From: Chitinophagaceae bacterium UBA1931
Lineage (GTDB): Bacteria > Bacteroidota > Bacteroidia > Chitinophagales > Chitinophagaceae
DNA: 64,000 nucleotides
Assembly: GCA_002337125.1 (NCBI GenBank)
Contig: DDFJ01000004.1
Coordinates: 2,700,134-2,764,133 of the forward strand
Reading direction: 5' to 3'
The notes under the pieces: generated by a model
Told to the model about the DNA's origin: nothing
What the model saw: the letters and a program-made list of their open reading frames with translations, nothing else
Databases searched by the model: none
Shown here: piece by piece, positions 34,200-42,756 of the stretch
How the letters are laid out: each line of letters begins with the position of its first letter
How positions within the stretch are numbered: the stretch's first letter is position 1
Position numbers and translations under genes: made by a program

Positions 34200-35801
34200 T
34201 TAAGTGCCGGCTTGTATAAACGGAACCTTTGCAAAAATTTTCCGTTCTTCACCTCTCGGATCATTTTCAAGATGTGACGGTACATCAAATACCATCGTTT
34301 CTCTTTTTGCCATGGAATATTTTTTCCATTCGGGAATCAATTTGTTATTCGGGTTTCCTGTCCTGGCAAATGCAATAAATGTTTCACTCATCATATCTGC
34401 CATCTTCTGTGCATCTGGTCCAATAGCAGTTGCACCGGGTTTGTTGATATTATCAAACACCAATTGAATATCTGAAGCATGTGGCGCACCAAATTTTTTA
34501 TTGTCTTTTGGTGTAGCCCAGTCAAGTTGATAAGCGTATGCAGGAAAACCAGATTTGGCTCTTTCTTCCGCTTCAATAATAGCGCCTCTCCACGAACGTG
34601 ATGCAGTGGTTATTTTGAAAAACAAATCGCTGGGCGACATGTTGGGGAATAATTTCCTGTATTCAGCAATTACAAAATCGGGTTGAATATCCACACGCAT
34701 ATTGGGAATTAATTTAGCCGGCAACTGTTCCCATGTAATAGTATAGTTGGTTGGATCGCCACCAAGAAAAGCTCTTGTTTCATCGTGTGTATTACCAATG
34801 ATCATTGGAATATTTGCTGATTGCATGGGTGCATCGGGATAAAACGGATGACGTTTTAAATGCAGTTCATCCAGTACCGGAGCAAACGAAACATTGCCAA
34901 ATGAAAGCACAGGATCTTTTGTGTTTAATGCTTCCACAATTTTTTCAAACGGAATTGTTTTGATTGCAGAAATATTATCGGTTGGAATTTTTAATGTATC
35001 GAGAACCGCTCTTGTACGTAGCGTTGCATTTAATGGTCCGCTTGCCGTTACCTGTTGTCCACTCATGGTTGCAGCTCGGTGAAACAAACCTTTTGCTTCG
35101 GGCATGGCCATCATTGTTGCAATTTTTGCACCACCGCCCGATTGACCGAACACCATTACGCAATTGGGGTCGCCACCAAATGAAGCAATGTTTTCTTTTA
35201 CCCATTGCAGTGCAAGAATTAAATCCAGCTGACCTACATTACCTGAATCAGCAAACTCTTTTCCAAAAGGAGCAAGGTATAAATAACCAAATGCATTGAG
35301 ACGATGATTGATTGATACTACCACCACATCGCCACGTTTGCACAAACGCACACCATCATACAAAGGACTTGAACCCGATCCGTTTGAATAAGCACCACCA
35401 TGAATATAAAACATCACATGGCGTTTTTTATGATCATTGATGGCAGGTGTAAAAATGTTCAGCTTCAAACAATCTTCTCCAATTTTATCGCCACCCCTTG
35501 ATGGTTGCGGGCAAGATGCACAATACTCAACTGCTTCACGTATTCCTTCCCATTTATCCGGAGCAACAGGAGCCATAAATCTTCTTACAGATGTATCAGC
35601 ACCATAAGGAACTCCTTTAAACACATTGATGCCATCATCAACATAACCACGGATTTTTCCATACACTGTTATTGCAACAGGCGATTCTGATCCGTATTGT
35701 AAGAAAGGAGATGAAAGCGGTTGAACAAAACCTGATAACCCTGCACCTGTAACAAGAACAGAAGATGTATTGATAAAAGAACGGCGGCTGATTTTTGCCA
35801 T
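34200..35801 (-). CDS. Type-B carboxylesterase, secreted (Tat-like signal)
   Basis: This 533-residue alpha/beta-hydrolase has an N-terminal SRRSFINTSSVLVTGAGLSGF resembling a twin-arginine signal. GYVDDGINVFKGVPYG and DCLKLNIFTPA are the two family signatures near the N-terminus. Nucleophile Ser221 lies in FGQSGGGAK. The late His motif is FGAPHASDIQLVF. The family hydrolyses carboxylic esters. Near a pectin locus it may remove acetyl, methyl or aromatic esters, but this is inference. It has no obvious promoter box and converges on the LamG gene with no terminator between. Confidence 0.9.
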   Translation of the reverse strand: MAKISRRSFINTSSVLVTGAGLSGFVQPLSSPFLQYGSESPVAITVYGKIRGYVDDGINVFKGVPYGADTSVRRFMAPVAPDKWEGIREAVEYCASCPQPSRGGDKIGEDCLKLNIFTPAINDHKKRHVMFYIHGGAYSNGSGSSPLYDGVRLCKRGDVVVVSINHRLNAFGYLYLAPFGKEFADSGNVGQLDLILALQWVKENIASFGGDPNCVMVFGQSGGGAKIATMMAMPEAKGLFHRAATMSGQQVTASGPLNATLRTRAVLDTLKIPTDNISAIKTIPFEKIVEALNTKDPVLSFGNVSFAPVLDELHLKRHPFYPDAPMQSANIPMIIGNTHDETRAFLGGDPTNYTITWEQLPAKLIPNMRVDIQPDFVIAEYRKLFPNMSPSDLFFKITTASRSWRGAIIEAEERAKSGFPAYAYQLDWATPKDNKKFGAPHASDIQLVFDNINKPGATAIGPDAQKMADMMSETFIAFARTGNPNNKLIPEWKKYSMAKRETMVFDVPSHLENDPRGEERKIFAKVPFIQAGT

Positions 35802-35932
35802 TGGATTTGATTTAAGAATTCATGAATCAGTTTTAATGGATGGCATTGATTCTTCCGTAATTTACTTGCAGAACAAATGAGAATAAAAACAAAATGATTA
35901 CCGGTAAGCTTACATGAATAAAAAACTAACTG

Positions 35933-35963
35933 AAAAAAAAAGCGCCTACAACAGCAGGCGCCT
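35933..35963 (-). terminator. Terminator of the five-gene redox operon
   Basis: GCGCCT and AGGCGC pair around ACAACAGC, with an A-run on the plus strand that forms the U-tract of a minus-strand transcript. It lies 22 bases past the dioxygenase stop. Confidence 0.85.
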
Positions 35964-35984
35964 TCAGTTGTTAAACGACAATGT

Positions 35985-36866
35985 TTATCCTACTTTCACC
36001 GAAGTCATTGTCAATGATCCGCCAACAGCTTTATCATTGAAGAACGAAACCTGTTCTTTTTCATTTTTCAAACCAAGTGTATACAACAAAGGCAAATAAT
36101 GTTCAGGTGTTGGAATTGAAAGCATCGCTTCTTTTCCCAACGCACTGTAGTTGATTAATTGCCTGTGGTCATTGTTGCCAATCAGTTCCTTGAACTTGCT
36201 GTTCATGTGCAAAGCCCAGTCATAACCATATTCAGGAGCATCGAGTTTATCCCATGCAACCATGCGAAGATTGTGTACCATATTACCGCTGCCGAGAATA
36301 AGCACACCTTTCTTTCTCAGGCTGTACAGTTCTTTTGCAAGATCGTAGTGCCATTGCGGATTTTTTGTGTAATCAATACTCAGTTGCAGTACAGGTATAT
36401 CTGCTTTTGGATACATGTGCCGGATGATGGTCCAAGCACCATGATCCAAACCCCAGTCATGACTCAGTTCAACATTTGCTGAATGAATTAATGACGATGT
36501 TTCTTTTGCAAGAGCAGGATTACCAGGTGCAGGATATTGCACTTCGTACAACTCTCGTGGAAATCCTCCAAAGTCATGAATGGTTGGAGGGGAATCCATG
36601 GCAGTAATACGTGTGCCGTTTGTAAACCAGTGAGCAGATACAACAAGCACAGCCGCAGGCGTTGGAATTTCTTTTGCCATTGCTGCCCAGCGCTTGCTGA
36701 ACTCATTGTCTTCAATACCGTTCATGGGAGATCCGTGACCGATAAATAAAACCGGCATCAGTTGATCCTGTTCTTTCAGATCATCTGTAAAACGATTAAA
36801 TGCTGATAAACCTGTCATGCCTGCTGCTCCTGTTATTAATGTTGTTATAAACTGTTTCCGTTGCAT
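35985..36866 (-). CDS. ygiD: 4,5-DOPA dioxygenase extradiol (YgiD-like)
   Basis: This 293-residue member of the class III extradiol dioxygenases has the metal-site motif LFIGHGSPMNGIEDN near 40. Others are SAHWFTNGTRITA, ELSHDWGLDHGAWTI with two His residues, and ILGSGNMVHNLRM. The E. coli homologue opens DOPA and related catechols. About 30 residues at the N-terminus (MQRKQFITTLITGAAGMTGLSAF) look like an export or membrane-targeting segment, uncommon for this enzyme. It is the last gene of a minus-strand operon, 16 bases after the oxidoreductase gene. Confidence 0.88.
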   Translation of the reverse strand: MQRKQFITTLITGAAGMTGLSAFNRFTDDLKEQDQLMPVLFIGHGSPMNGIEDNEFSKRWAAMAKEIPTPAAVLVVSAHWFTNGTRITAMDSPPTIHDFGGFPRELYEVQYPAPGNPALAKETSSLIHSANVELSHDWGLDHGAWTIIRHMYPKADIPVLQLSIDYTKNPQWHYDLAKELYSLRKKGVLILGSGNMVHNLRMVAWDKLDAPEYGYDWALHMNSKFKELIGNNDHRQLINYSALGKEAMLSIPTPEHYLPLLYTLGLKNEKEQVSFFNDKAVGGSLTMTSVKVG

Positions 36867-36882
36867 GCAAACAACTTTGTTG

Positions 36883-37533
36883 TTAATATGCTACAGTGAA
36901 TCTTTCACGTATATGCTGCGGATGTTCAATTTCATCCACAATGGCAATAGCCATATCTTCTGCCGAAATAATGCTCCTGTTGTTTTCATCAAACACCGGA
37001 GTTTCCAAACCTTTACGGTAAGTTCCTTTCCTTACACCTGATGTGCCGTGATGCATTTCAATTGCCGGGCTCAGAAACGTCCAATCCAGTTCTTTCTCTT
37101 CTTTAATTATGTTGAGATAATCTCTTGCTGCCAGTGCGCCTGGTTTCCATTCAGCAGGAAACTGCGGCGTATCAATCAGCTGCAAACCATCTGCAACATA
37201 CAAACTTCCTGCACCACCTACAATAAGCAAACGCTTCACACCTGATTTTTTTACAGCTGATTGTATTGCCTTAGAACCTGCAAGAAAATCATTGTACAAG
37301 TTCGGGTTTGTCCATCCTGCATTGTATGAACTGATCACTGCATCATGTCCTTTTACCGCATTTGCCAATTCATCTTCATTTGTTACATCTGCTTTTACAG
37401 GATGTACCGTATCTGAAGCCTGCAATTTTTCTGTATTACGTGCAATAGCTGTTACTTCGTGTCCCTTGCTTACCAACTCATTTAATATTGTTGTGCCAAC
37501 AAAACCAGTTGCACCAATCAATGCTATTTTCAT
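36883..37533 (-). CDS. NAD(P)-binding oxidoreductase (NmrA/SDR-atypical)
   Basis: This 216-residue Rossmann protein starts MKIALIGATGFVGTTIL with the GxxGxxG motif. The segment ISSYNAGWTNPN and the hydrophobic LLIVGGAGSLY follow the pattern of atypical SDRs (NAD(P)H-binding, YwnB-like). It lacks the YxxxK catalytic pair at the usual place, so it may sense redox state or bind cofactor rather than act as a classical dehydrogenase. It lies 15 bases after DoxX and 16 before YgiD in one operon. Confidence 0.82.
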   Translation of the reverse strand: MKIALIGATGFVGTTILNELVSKGHEVTAIARNTEKLQASDTVHPVKADVTNEDELANAVKGHDAVISSYNAGWTNPNLYNDFLAGSKAIQSAVKKSGVKRLLIVGGAGSLYVADGLQLIDTPQFPAEWKPGALAARDYLNIIKEEKELDWTFLSPAIEMHHGTSGVRKGTYRKGLETPVFDENNRSIISAEDMAIAIVDEIEHPQHIRERFTVAY

Positions 37534-37548
37534 TTTGTATTTGTTTAA

Positions 37549-37989
37549 TTAACGGCTTGTATAAACAGCCGATAATGATTTTTTCTGAATGAATGAATCA
37601 ACTGAATACCTTCCACTGCCTGTGAAGAATAAAATCACGTACAACAACAGGAAGTGAATAGCCGGTTCTTTTTTAATAAACGGATCAGCACTGTGTATCA
37701 GTAATACAGCTACCAGCATGGTTATGATCAACGGAATAACTGCCAGTCTTGTTCCCAGTCCAAATAAAATGAAGAGTGAACAAAATACTTCGGCAAAAAC
37801 AGTTAAGCCCAAAGAAACTGCCGGACTTAAACCGAATAAACCGGGAAACTGTACCGGGCCATCAGCAAATAACCCGGCGAGTTTTGGAATACCATGTGTA
37901 AGCATTAATACGGCCGCTGCAACTCTTGTAATAAAGATGGCTGCATCCACACTTTTTGAATTAACCTGTACCTCGAATAACTTTCTCAT
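37549..37989 (-). CDS. DoxX family membrane protein
   Basis: This 146-residue protein has four hydrophobic segments, beginning at about residue 17 (AIFITRVAAAVLMLTHGIPKLAGLF). The conserved LxHGxxK pattern and AEVFCSLFILFGLGTRLAVIPLIITMLVA are typical of DoxX/quinol-oxidase-associated proteins. DoxX proteins in other bacteria take part in redox homeostasis at the membrane, often with oxidoreductases, but the reaction is not defined. It sits between YceI and the oxidoreductase gene. Confidence 0.85.
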   Translation of the reverse strand: MRKLFEVQVNSKSVDAAIFITRVAAAVLMLTHGIPKLAGLFADGPVQFPGLFGLSPAVSLGLTVFAEVFCSLFILFGLGTRLAVIPLIITMLVAVLLIHSADPFIKKEPAIHFLLLYVILFFTGSGRYSVDSFIQKKSLSAVYTSR

Positions 37990-38016
37990 GTTTTTTACGA
38001 TTGCTTTTTAAATAAT

Positions 38017-38586
38017 TTATTGTGCGAATTCACCATCAGCTTTAATGCGTACTTCATCACTGATCATTGGTGCAGGGAATTTAGGACCGATACCAAAATC
38101 AGAACGTTTGATTGTACCTGTTAACTGGAAACCTGCTGTTGGTTTTTTGCTCATCGGGTTTTCAATTGTTCCCCTGTAAACGAGATCTAATGTTACCTGC
38201 TTTGTTACACCATGAATGGTTAAATCGCCGGTAAGTTTGTAAGCATCTTTTCCTGCATTTTTAATGGAAGTGCTTTTGAAACTCAGTTCAGGATATTTTT
38301 CTACATCAAAGAAGTCTGCACTCTTCAGGTGATTGTTTCTCATTTCAACACGTGTATCAATTGAAGCAGCTTTAGCAGTTAATGTAAACACTGCATCGCT
38401 GAAATCGGGTTTAGCTGACTGAACTGTTACATCAAAATCATTGAATACACCACTAACATCAGAAACACCAAGGTGTGTAACGGTAAATGTTAACTGTGAA
38501 TGTGCTTTGTCGTTTTTCCAGCTTGTAGCTACTGTAAATGCTGTTGCTAAAAAGAAAAGAGATAAAATAATTGCCGTTTTTTTCAT
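38017..38586 (-). CDS. YceI family periplasmic isoprenoid-binding protein
   Basis: This 189-residue secreted protein has signal MKKTAIILSLFFLATAFTVA. The lipocalin-like body begins WKNDKAHSQLTFTVTHLGVSDVSGVFNDFDV, continues with DFFDVEKYPELSFKSTSI and ends GPKFPAPMISDEVRIKADGEF, all hallmarks of YceI. The family binds polyprenyl chains such as quinone tails. With DoxX and oxidoreductases in the same operon this suggests a quinone- or lipid-linked redox role (inference). Confidence 0.92.
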   Translation of the reverse strand: MKKTAIILSLFFLATAFTVATSWKNDKAHSQLTFTVTHLGVSDVSGVFNDFDVTVQSAKPDFSDAVFTLTAKAASIDTRVEMRNNHLKSADFFDVEKYPELSFKSTSIKNAGKDAYKLTGDLTIHGVTKQVTLDLVYRGTIENPMSKKPTAGFQLTGTIKRSDFGIGPKFPAPMISDEVRIKADGEFAQ

Positions 38587-38619
38587 TGTTTGTTTTTTTG
38601 ATTGATTATAAATGTTGAT

Positions 38620-39282
38620 TTAATTATGTAAAATTTTCCAGCCTGCATGCCAGTTATAATTGTACTTCATGGTGAGCTGTATCATCAGCAGCTGCATGTT
38701 TTCCAATGTGCGGCTTACTGCCAGCGGACCGGCGATGACTGGATTAAAACCTGCTGTACGTGCCAGTTCTTCCACAACCGTTACTGCACTTGAATGATCG
38801 CCTGCAATAAATGCATCGGTTTGTTTGCCATCAATAACTGGTTGTGCAAAATCAGCAGCATAGGTTGTGTTGAAAGCCTTGATCACTTTTGAATCAGGCA
38901 ATAATTTTTGTAACTCTTCAGCTGCACTTGTATCTGCTGAAGTAACAAGTCCGTCGTATGTTGCATTTAACGGGTTTGAAATGCTGATAACAATTTTCTG
39001 CCTTGCAACATCCTTAATTTTCTTTGCTGTTTCAGCTTCTGCCTGGTAAGGAACAGCGAGTATAATTATATCAGCTTCCCAGCTTGCATCAACAGGGCAG
39101 GCAATACCTTCCACTTCAACAGCAGCATTGTTGCTTTTTATTTCTTCTGCAAGTAATTGTGCTTTTTGCAAATTGGAAGAAAACAATAACAAGCGGTTCT
39201 CTTCTTTTGCAAGGGATTTTGCAATTGCTTGCCCCATGTTACCTGTTGCTCCAATTATTGCGATTGTTTGTTTCACATGCAT
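38620..39282 (-). CDS. NADPH-dependent F420 reductase-like oxidoreductase
   Basis: This 220-residue protein has the Rossmann start IAIIGATGNMGQAIAKSLAKEENRLLLFSS. The following pattern, ADIIILAVPYQAEAETAKKI, VISISNPLN and KAFNTTYA, matches the F420-dependent NADP reductase family. Bacteroidota generally lack F420, so another acceptor is likely (inference). It is the first gene of the five-gene redox operon and has a promoter 20 bases upstream. Confidence 0.85.
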   Translation of the reverse strand: MHVKQTIAIIGATGNMGQAIAKSLAKEENRLLLFSSNLQKAQLLAEEIKSNNAAVEVEGIACPVDASWEADIIILAVPYQAEAETAKKIKDVARQKIVISISNPLNATYDGLVTSADTSAAEELQKLLPDSKVIKAFNTTYAADFAQPVIDGKQTDAFIAGDHSSAVTVVEELARTAGFNPVIAGPLAVSRTLENMQLLMIQLTMKYNYNWHAGWKILHN

Positions 39283-39301
39283 ATCATTACGATTGATGAT
39301 G

Positions 39302-39333
39302 CAAAACTACTTTTACAACAAGGCTGCCTCCAA
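39302..39333 (-). promoter_or_regulatory. Promoter of the redox operon
   Basis: On the minus strand TAGTTTTG (39302-39309, followed by C) matches the -7 consensus, and TTG (39331-39333) lies 21 bases further upstream, the expected -33 spacing. It lies 20 bases before the start of the reductase gene. Confidence 0.6.
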
Positions 39334-39373
39334 TGATATGTGATAAGAAATTCTCTTGACAAATGTCAACGCA

Positions 39374-39949
39374 TCAACGGGCCATTTGCTTACGTATACG
39401 GCTGAGTGTTTCGGGAGTAATACCAAGATAAGAAGCAATTAAATGCTGCGGCACCCTGTTTAAACAGGTGGGATACTGGTTTAAAAACCGGGAATATTTT
39501 TCTTCGGCAGTTAAACCAATTGTTCCTTCAATGCGGCGCTGAAGTGCAACGTATGCATTTTGTAAAATCATACGTGTATAGGTTTCGTATTGCGGAACAT
39601 TTTTTAAAAGATACTCATGCTGTTCATGATCGAGCAATAACAGTTCACTGTCTTCAAGTGCTTCAATATTTAAACTGGAAGGTTCTTTGGTAAAAAAGCT
39701 GTAGAGATCTGAAATCCACCATCCTTCAAAGGCAAACTGAATTACACGCTGGTTACCCTTTGCATCAGTTGAATAAGAATACAGTGAGCCTTTTTCAACA
39801 AAAGCCATGCGGTTGCAAACATCGCCTTCCTGCAGCAGGAATTGTTTTCTCCTGATTTTTTTAGGAGTAAAATAATGTTTACACAATTGCAGTTCCTGTT
39901 CTGTTGCCGGTACCTTATCCTGTATACTTTTAATCAGCTGTTCAAACAT
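39374..39949 (-). CDS. Crp/Fnr family transcription regulator
   Basis: This 191-residue protein has a cyclic-nucleotide-binding-like sensor at about 20-130 (LLQEGDVCNRMAFVEKGSLYSY). The C-terminal helix-turn-helix is QHLIASYLGITPETLSRIRKQM, which resembles other Bacteroidota Crp/Fnr-like regulators. No iron-sulfur Cys cluster of the Fnr type is seen. It ends 91 bases before the redox operon, which it may control (inference). It has its own promoter box upstream. Confidence 0.88.
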   Translation of the reverse strand: MFEQLIKSIQDKVPATEQELQLCKHYFTPKKIRRKQFLLQEGDVCNRMAFVEKGSLYSYSTDAKGNQRVIQFAFEGWWISDLYSFFTKEPSSLNIEALEDSELLLLDHEQHEYLLKNVPQYETYTRMILQNAYVALQRRIEGTIGLTAEEKYSRFLNQYPTCLNRVPQHLIASYLGITPETLSRIRKQMAR

Positions 39950-39968
39950 AATTCAGTAATAATAACTT

Positions 39969-39976
39969 CAAAAGTA
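39969..39976 (-). promoter_or_regulatory. -7 box of the Crp/Fnr regulator
   Basis: The minus strand reads TACTTTTG, matching TAnnTTTG, 20 bases before the regulator ATG. No clear -33 TTG was found. Confidence 0.45.
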
Positions 39977-40114
39977 CAGCTTTGAGGCGGGAGTAATTAA
40001 ACAGAAATCTCTTCGTTGCAAATACTTTCAGCGCTGTTTTTTCGTTTTAGTACTAATTTGCATAAAGTTTATCCCGATCCGATTTGTACTATGACAAAAA
40101 CCGCAAACAGACTC

Positions 40115-40969
40115 ATGAAAAAATTATTGCTCCTGCTGACCATTCTTCCGGTCTTTGCATCAGCCCAGAATTTTCATCTTTCATTTGGTGCCGGCTTGGC
40201 AAACTACCAGGGCGATTTAAAGCAAAACAGTCTTTCGTTAAAACAAATGCGGTTTGTGGGAAGTATTGGTGCCCGTTACGATTTAACGGAACATTTTTTA
40301 CTGCGTACCAATTTAAGCCTTGGTTCATTAAAAGCAGATGACAGTAAAAACAAAGATCAGTTTTTAAAAGACCGTAATCTCAGTTTTCAATCCAAACTGT
40401 TCGAATGGGAGTTGGGAGGCCAGTATAATATTTTCAACCTGAATTATAAATGGTGGACGCCTTATGTGTTTGCAGGTGCAGCTGTTTTTCATTTTGACCC
40501 GATGGCGTTGGATAAAACAGGTAGACTCGTAAAGCTTCAGCCGTTAAGTACAGAAGGCCAGGGTTTCACAGCAGGAAGAAAAGTATATAAGCGTACACAA
40601 ATAGCTATTCCTTTGGGAATTGGTGCTGAGTATTTATTGAATGAAGATCTGCGCATTGGACTTGAAATTGGCTACCGCAAAACATTTACTGATTACATTG
40701 ATGATGTGAGTAAACGTTATGTTGACGAGACGGCTTTATATGCAGCAAAAGGTCAGCTTGCTGTTGATATGGCTTATAAAGGAACAGGTTCTTACCCTGT
40801 TGCCGGTACTGTAAGAGGAAGTGATAAGAATAAAGATGCCTATATTTTTATACAAGTGAAACTGGTATGGCGGCCATTTGTTGACTGGTACAAACGTACA
40901 TCTGGCTTGCCGTCTATGAAGAAAGATAAAAAGGTTGGATGCCCCGGAACAAGGGTTGATGGTTTTTGA
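40115..40969 (+). CDS. DUF6089-like outer membrane beta-barrel protein
   Basis: The start was placed at 40115 (MKKLLLLLTILPVFASAQ), which gives a clean signal peptide; ATGs at 40091 and 40016 are in frame. The 284-residue mature-region pattern has FHLSFGAGLANYQGDL at the N-terminus, typical of DUF6089 barrels, and alternating strands throughout (YDLTEHFLLRTNLSLG, TPYVFAGAAVFHFDP, LRIGLEIGYRKTF). No enzymatic role is known. A YVDETALYAAKGQLAVDMA segment lies between strands. It stands alone on the plus strand. Confidence 0.7.
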   Translation: MKKLLLLLTILPVFASAQNFHLSFGAGLANYQGDLKQNSLSLKQMRFVGSIGARYDLTEHFLLRTNLSLGSLKADDSKNKDQFLKDRNLSFQSKLFEWELGGQYNIFNLNYKWWTPYVFAGAAVFHFDPMALDKTGRLVKLQPLSTEGQGFTAGRKVYKRTQIAIPLGIGAEYLLNEDLRIGLEIGYRKTFTDYIDDVSKRYVDETALYAAKGQLAVDMAYKGTGSYPVAGTVRGSDKNKDAYIFIQVKLVWRPFVDWYKRTSGLPSMKKDKKVGCPGTRVDGF

Positions 40970-41053
40970 TTTTCCTGATTTTACAACAGTTGATAGCTGA
41001 CGGAAATTATTGGTCAGTTTATAAGGAGCATTTACTTTTTCAAAAAATTATTT

Positions 41054-41551
41054 ATGAAAAAGATCACCGCTCTCCTGGTAACACTTTTGATTGCCTGTAC
41101 TATTTATGCGCAGGATTTTACCCCTCTTCAAAATATAACTTTTGCTACCGCTGACGAATGCAGGACATACGACAGTAAGGCGCTCCAGGCAGCAAATTAT
41201 ATCTTAACAACTCCAATTGACAATTCAAATGTAAACCGACTTTCTTCCATGTCATTTCTTATTAAATGGATGATGGCAACTGCTGATTATACTTTTGAAA
41301 TAAACGGCAACATCACAAAATTTGGCAAAGAAGGTGATCGTTTGCTTGGAGTTTATGCAGCAGGAATGACAAAATTCTGCATGGAAAACAAAGACAAAGC
41401 AAAAGATAGAAAGGAAGTTGAACTTGCAGCTATGCATGGTCTTGCTGTATATGCAGCCAATGAATCAAATAATGTAAAGCTTGATAAAGATTTAAAGAAA
41501 CTAATCGCTGCCGATAAGGAAGGGAAATTAAAAGAGTACCTGAAGTTGTAA
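41054..41551 (+). CDS. Hypothetical secreted protein, 165 residues
   Basis: I do not recognise this protein. It has a signal peptide, MKKITALLVTLLIACTIYAQ. The remaining 145 residues are mostly helical by composition, with two Cys (CRTYDSKALQAANYI and MTKFCMENKDKAKDRKEVELA). The C-terminal part is strongly charged (LDKDLKKLIAADKEGKLKEYL). The gene begins 84 bases after the DUF6089 stop and may share its transcript. Its stop lies two bases from that of the converging crtYcd gene. Confidence 0.7.
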   Translation: MKKITALLVTLLIACTIYAQDFTPLQNITFATADECRTYDSKALQAANYILTTPIDNSNVNRLSSMSFLIKWMMATADYTFEINGNITKFGKEGDRLLGVYAAGMTKFCMENKDKAKDRKEVELAAMHGLAVYAANESNNVKLDKDLKKLIAADKEGKLKEYLKL

Positions 41552-41553
41552 AA

Positions 41554-42267
41554 TTATTTCAAACGCATCCGCAGTTTTTCAAACAACGCCACGTTCATTA
41601 AAATAAGAAGCATGCCGTAAAAAGTATCTTCAACAGGAATGTTATGCATGGGCCAGGGTAAAAATGAAAAAATGCGGATGCCCATATTTTCTGCATCGTT
41701 GTATTGTACAACAGGGTAGGCTGTTAAAAATCCATTCACAATAAAAAAGGGAATTAAGCAGATGGCATAAGCAATAAGAAACAAAGCAATATTAAAATTG
41801 CTGAACCATTTGCTGAAGATCAGCAGTAACAAAAGAAATCCCGCATTGAACAGAAATGTTGTAGCAGTATAATATTTATCTGAATGAATAAGTCCCGATG
41901 CAAGAAATAAAATCACCATTAAAATGAGAATGCTTTTATTCACTTTCAACTGCTCAAGCTTTGGAAAATAAATTCTCACACATTCATATACAAATACACA
42001 GCAATACGGAACGGTAATGAAGAATAATACTTCTTCCACAGGCAACGATCCGATCTTTAAACCTGTAATATAGTTTTCATTAAACCCCCAAACGCCCATA
42101 CGTGTAAACAACTCATCCCACACCAGGAAAAACAGTGCAGGAATAATCATTGCAGGAAAAAGGTATTTCCACTTTTTGTAAAAATGAACTTTGCGGTCAA
42201 AACTTAACAACAGCGGACCGGCAATTGCAGCAGCATGAATAAGGAAATAAGTATAATGCGTGTTCAA
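41554..42267 (-). CDS. crtYcd: Lycopene beta-cyclase, fused CrtYcd type
   Basis: This 237-residue integral membrane protein has about seven hydrophobic segments. It contains the two homologous halves of the heterodimeric bacterial cyclase joined in one chain: IPALFFLVWDELF with GSLPVEEVLFFITVPY in the first, and MHNIPVEDTFYGMLLILMN in the second. The PVEE/PVED carboxylates are the conserved catalytic motif. It cyclises lycopene ends to beta-ionone rings. It is the last gene of the carotenoid operon, six bases after crtZ. Confidence 0.92.
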   Translation of the reverse strand: MNTHYTYFLIHAAAIAGPLLLSFDRKVHFYKKWKYLFPAMIIPALFFLVWDELFTRMGVWGFNENYITGLKIGSLPVEEVLFFITVPYCCVFVYECVRIYFPKLEQLKVNKSILILMVILFLASGLIHSDKYYTATTFLFNAGFLLLLLIFSKWFSNFNIALFLIAYAICLIPFFIVNGFLTAYPVVQYNDAENMGIRIFSFLPWPMHNIPVEDTFYGMLLILMNVALFEKLRMRLK

Positions 42268-42273
42268 CAGCAG

Positions 42274-42756
42274 TTATTTAATATTGGGGTTAAGCTTTTT
42301 TTCTTTACGCACTTTATCCCAGTATTTTTTATGAACCATCAGCATGCCAAAACTTTCACCATCTTCCTTGTCGATATGTTTGTGATGCATTTTATGTGCC
42401 CAGCGTATTGCACGCACATAGGTACTGTTCCAGCGGCTGAAAATTTTAAAGCGTTGATGAATGATAATATCATGTACAATAAAATAGGCAAGACCATACA
42501 TGGCAATGCCAGCACCAATGCTTACAACCCAGTACACCTGGTTCATTAATCCAAGCATAATGCAAAGCCAGCTGGGAATAGCAAAAATTAAGAAGAAGGC
42601 ATCATTCTTTTCCAACACATTACCACGTGGCTGATGATGGTCTTCATGTAAATACCATAAAAAACCATGCATGACAAATTTGTGTGTAAGCCATGTTATT
42701 CCTTCCATTAGAAAGAATACAACGAATGCCAGCAGGATGTATAGTAAGGTCATCAT
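42274..42756 (-). CDS. crtZ: Beta-carotene hydroxylase (CrtZ, di-iron fatty-acid-hydroxylase fold)
   Basis: This 160-residue membrane protein has the histidine clusters of CrtZ: LTHKFVMHGFLWYLHEDHHQ, FIVHDIIIHQRF and WAHKMHHKH. They bind two irons and hydroxylate the beta-ring at C3. The start overlaps the stop of cruF by four bases (ATGA). In this operon it probably adds the 3-hydroxyl of a monocyclic xanthophyll. Confidence 0.95.
   Translation of the reverse strand: MMTLLYILLAFVVFFLMEGITWLTHKFVMHGFLWYLHEDHHQPRGNVLEKNDAFFLIFAIPSWLCIMLGLMNQVYWVVSIGAGIAMYGLAYFIVHDIIIHQRFKIFSRWNSTYVRAIRWAHKMHHKHIDKEDGESFGMLMVHKKYWDKVRKEKKLNPNIK

Noticed and set aside
36883..37533. Classical SDR dehydrogenase call
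   Set aside because: The Rossmann motif is present but the YxxxK active-site pair is missing, so the gene is described as an atypical NAD(P)-binding protein.
38620..39282. True F420 enzyme
   Set aside because: Only the fold is indicated; F420 biosynthesis is not expected in this phylum and no F420 gene is in the window.
42235..42549. 104-codon open frame on the plus strand
   Set aside because: Antisense to crtZ and crtYcd, with no recognisable protein.
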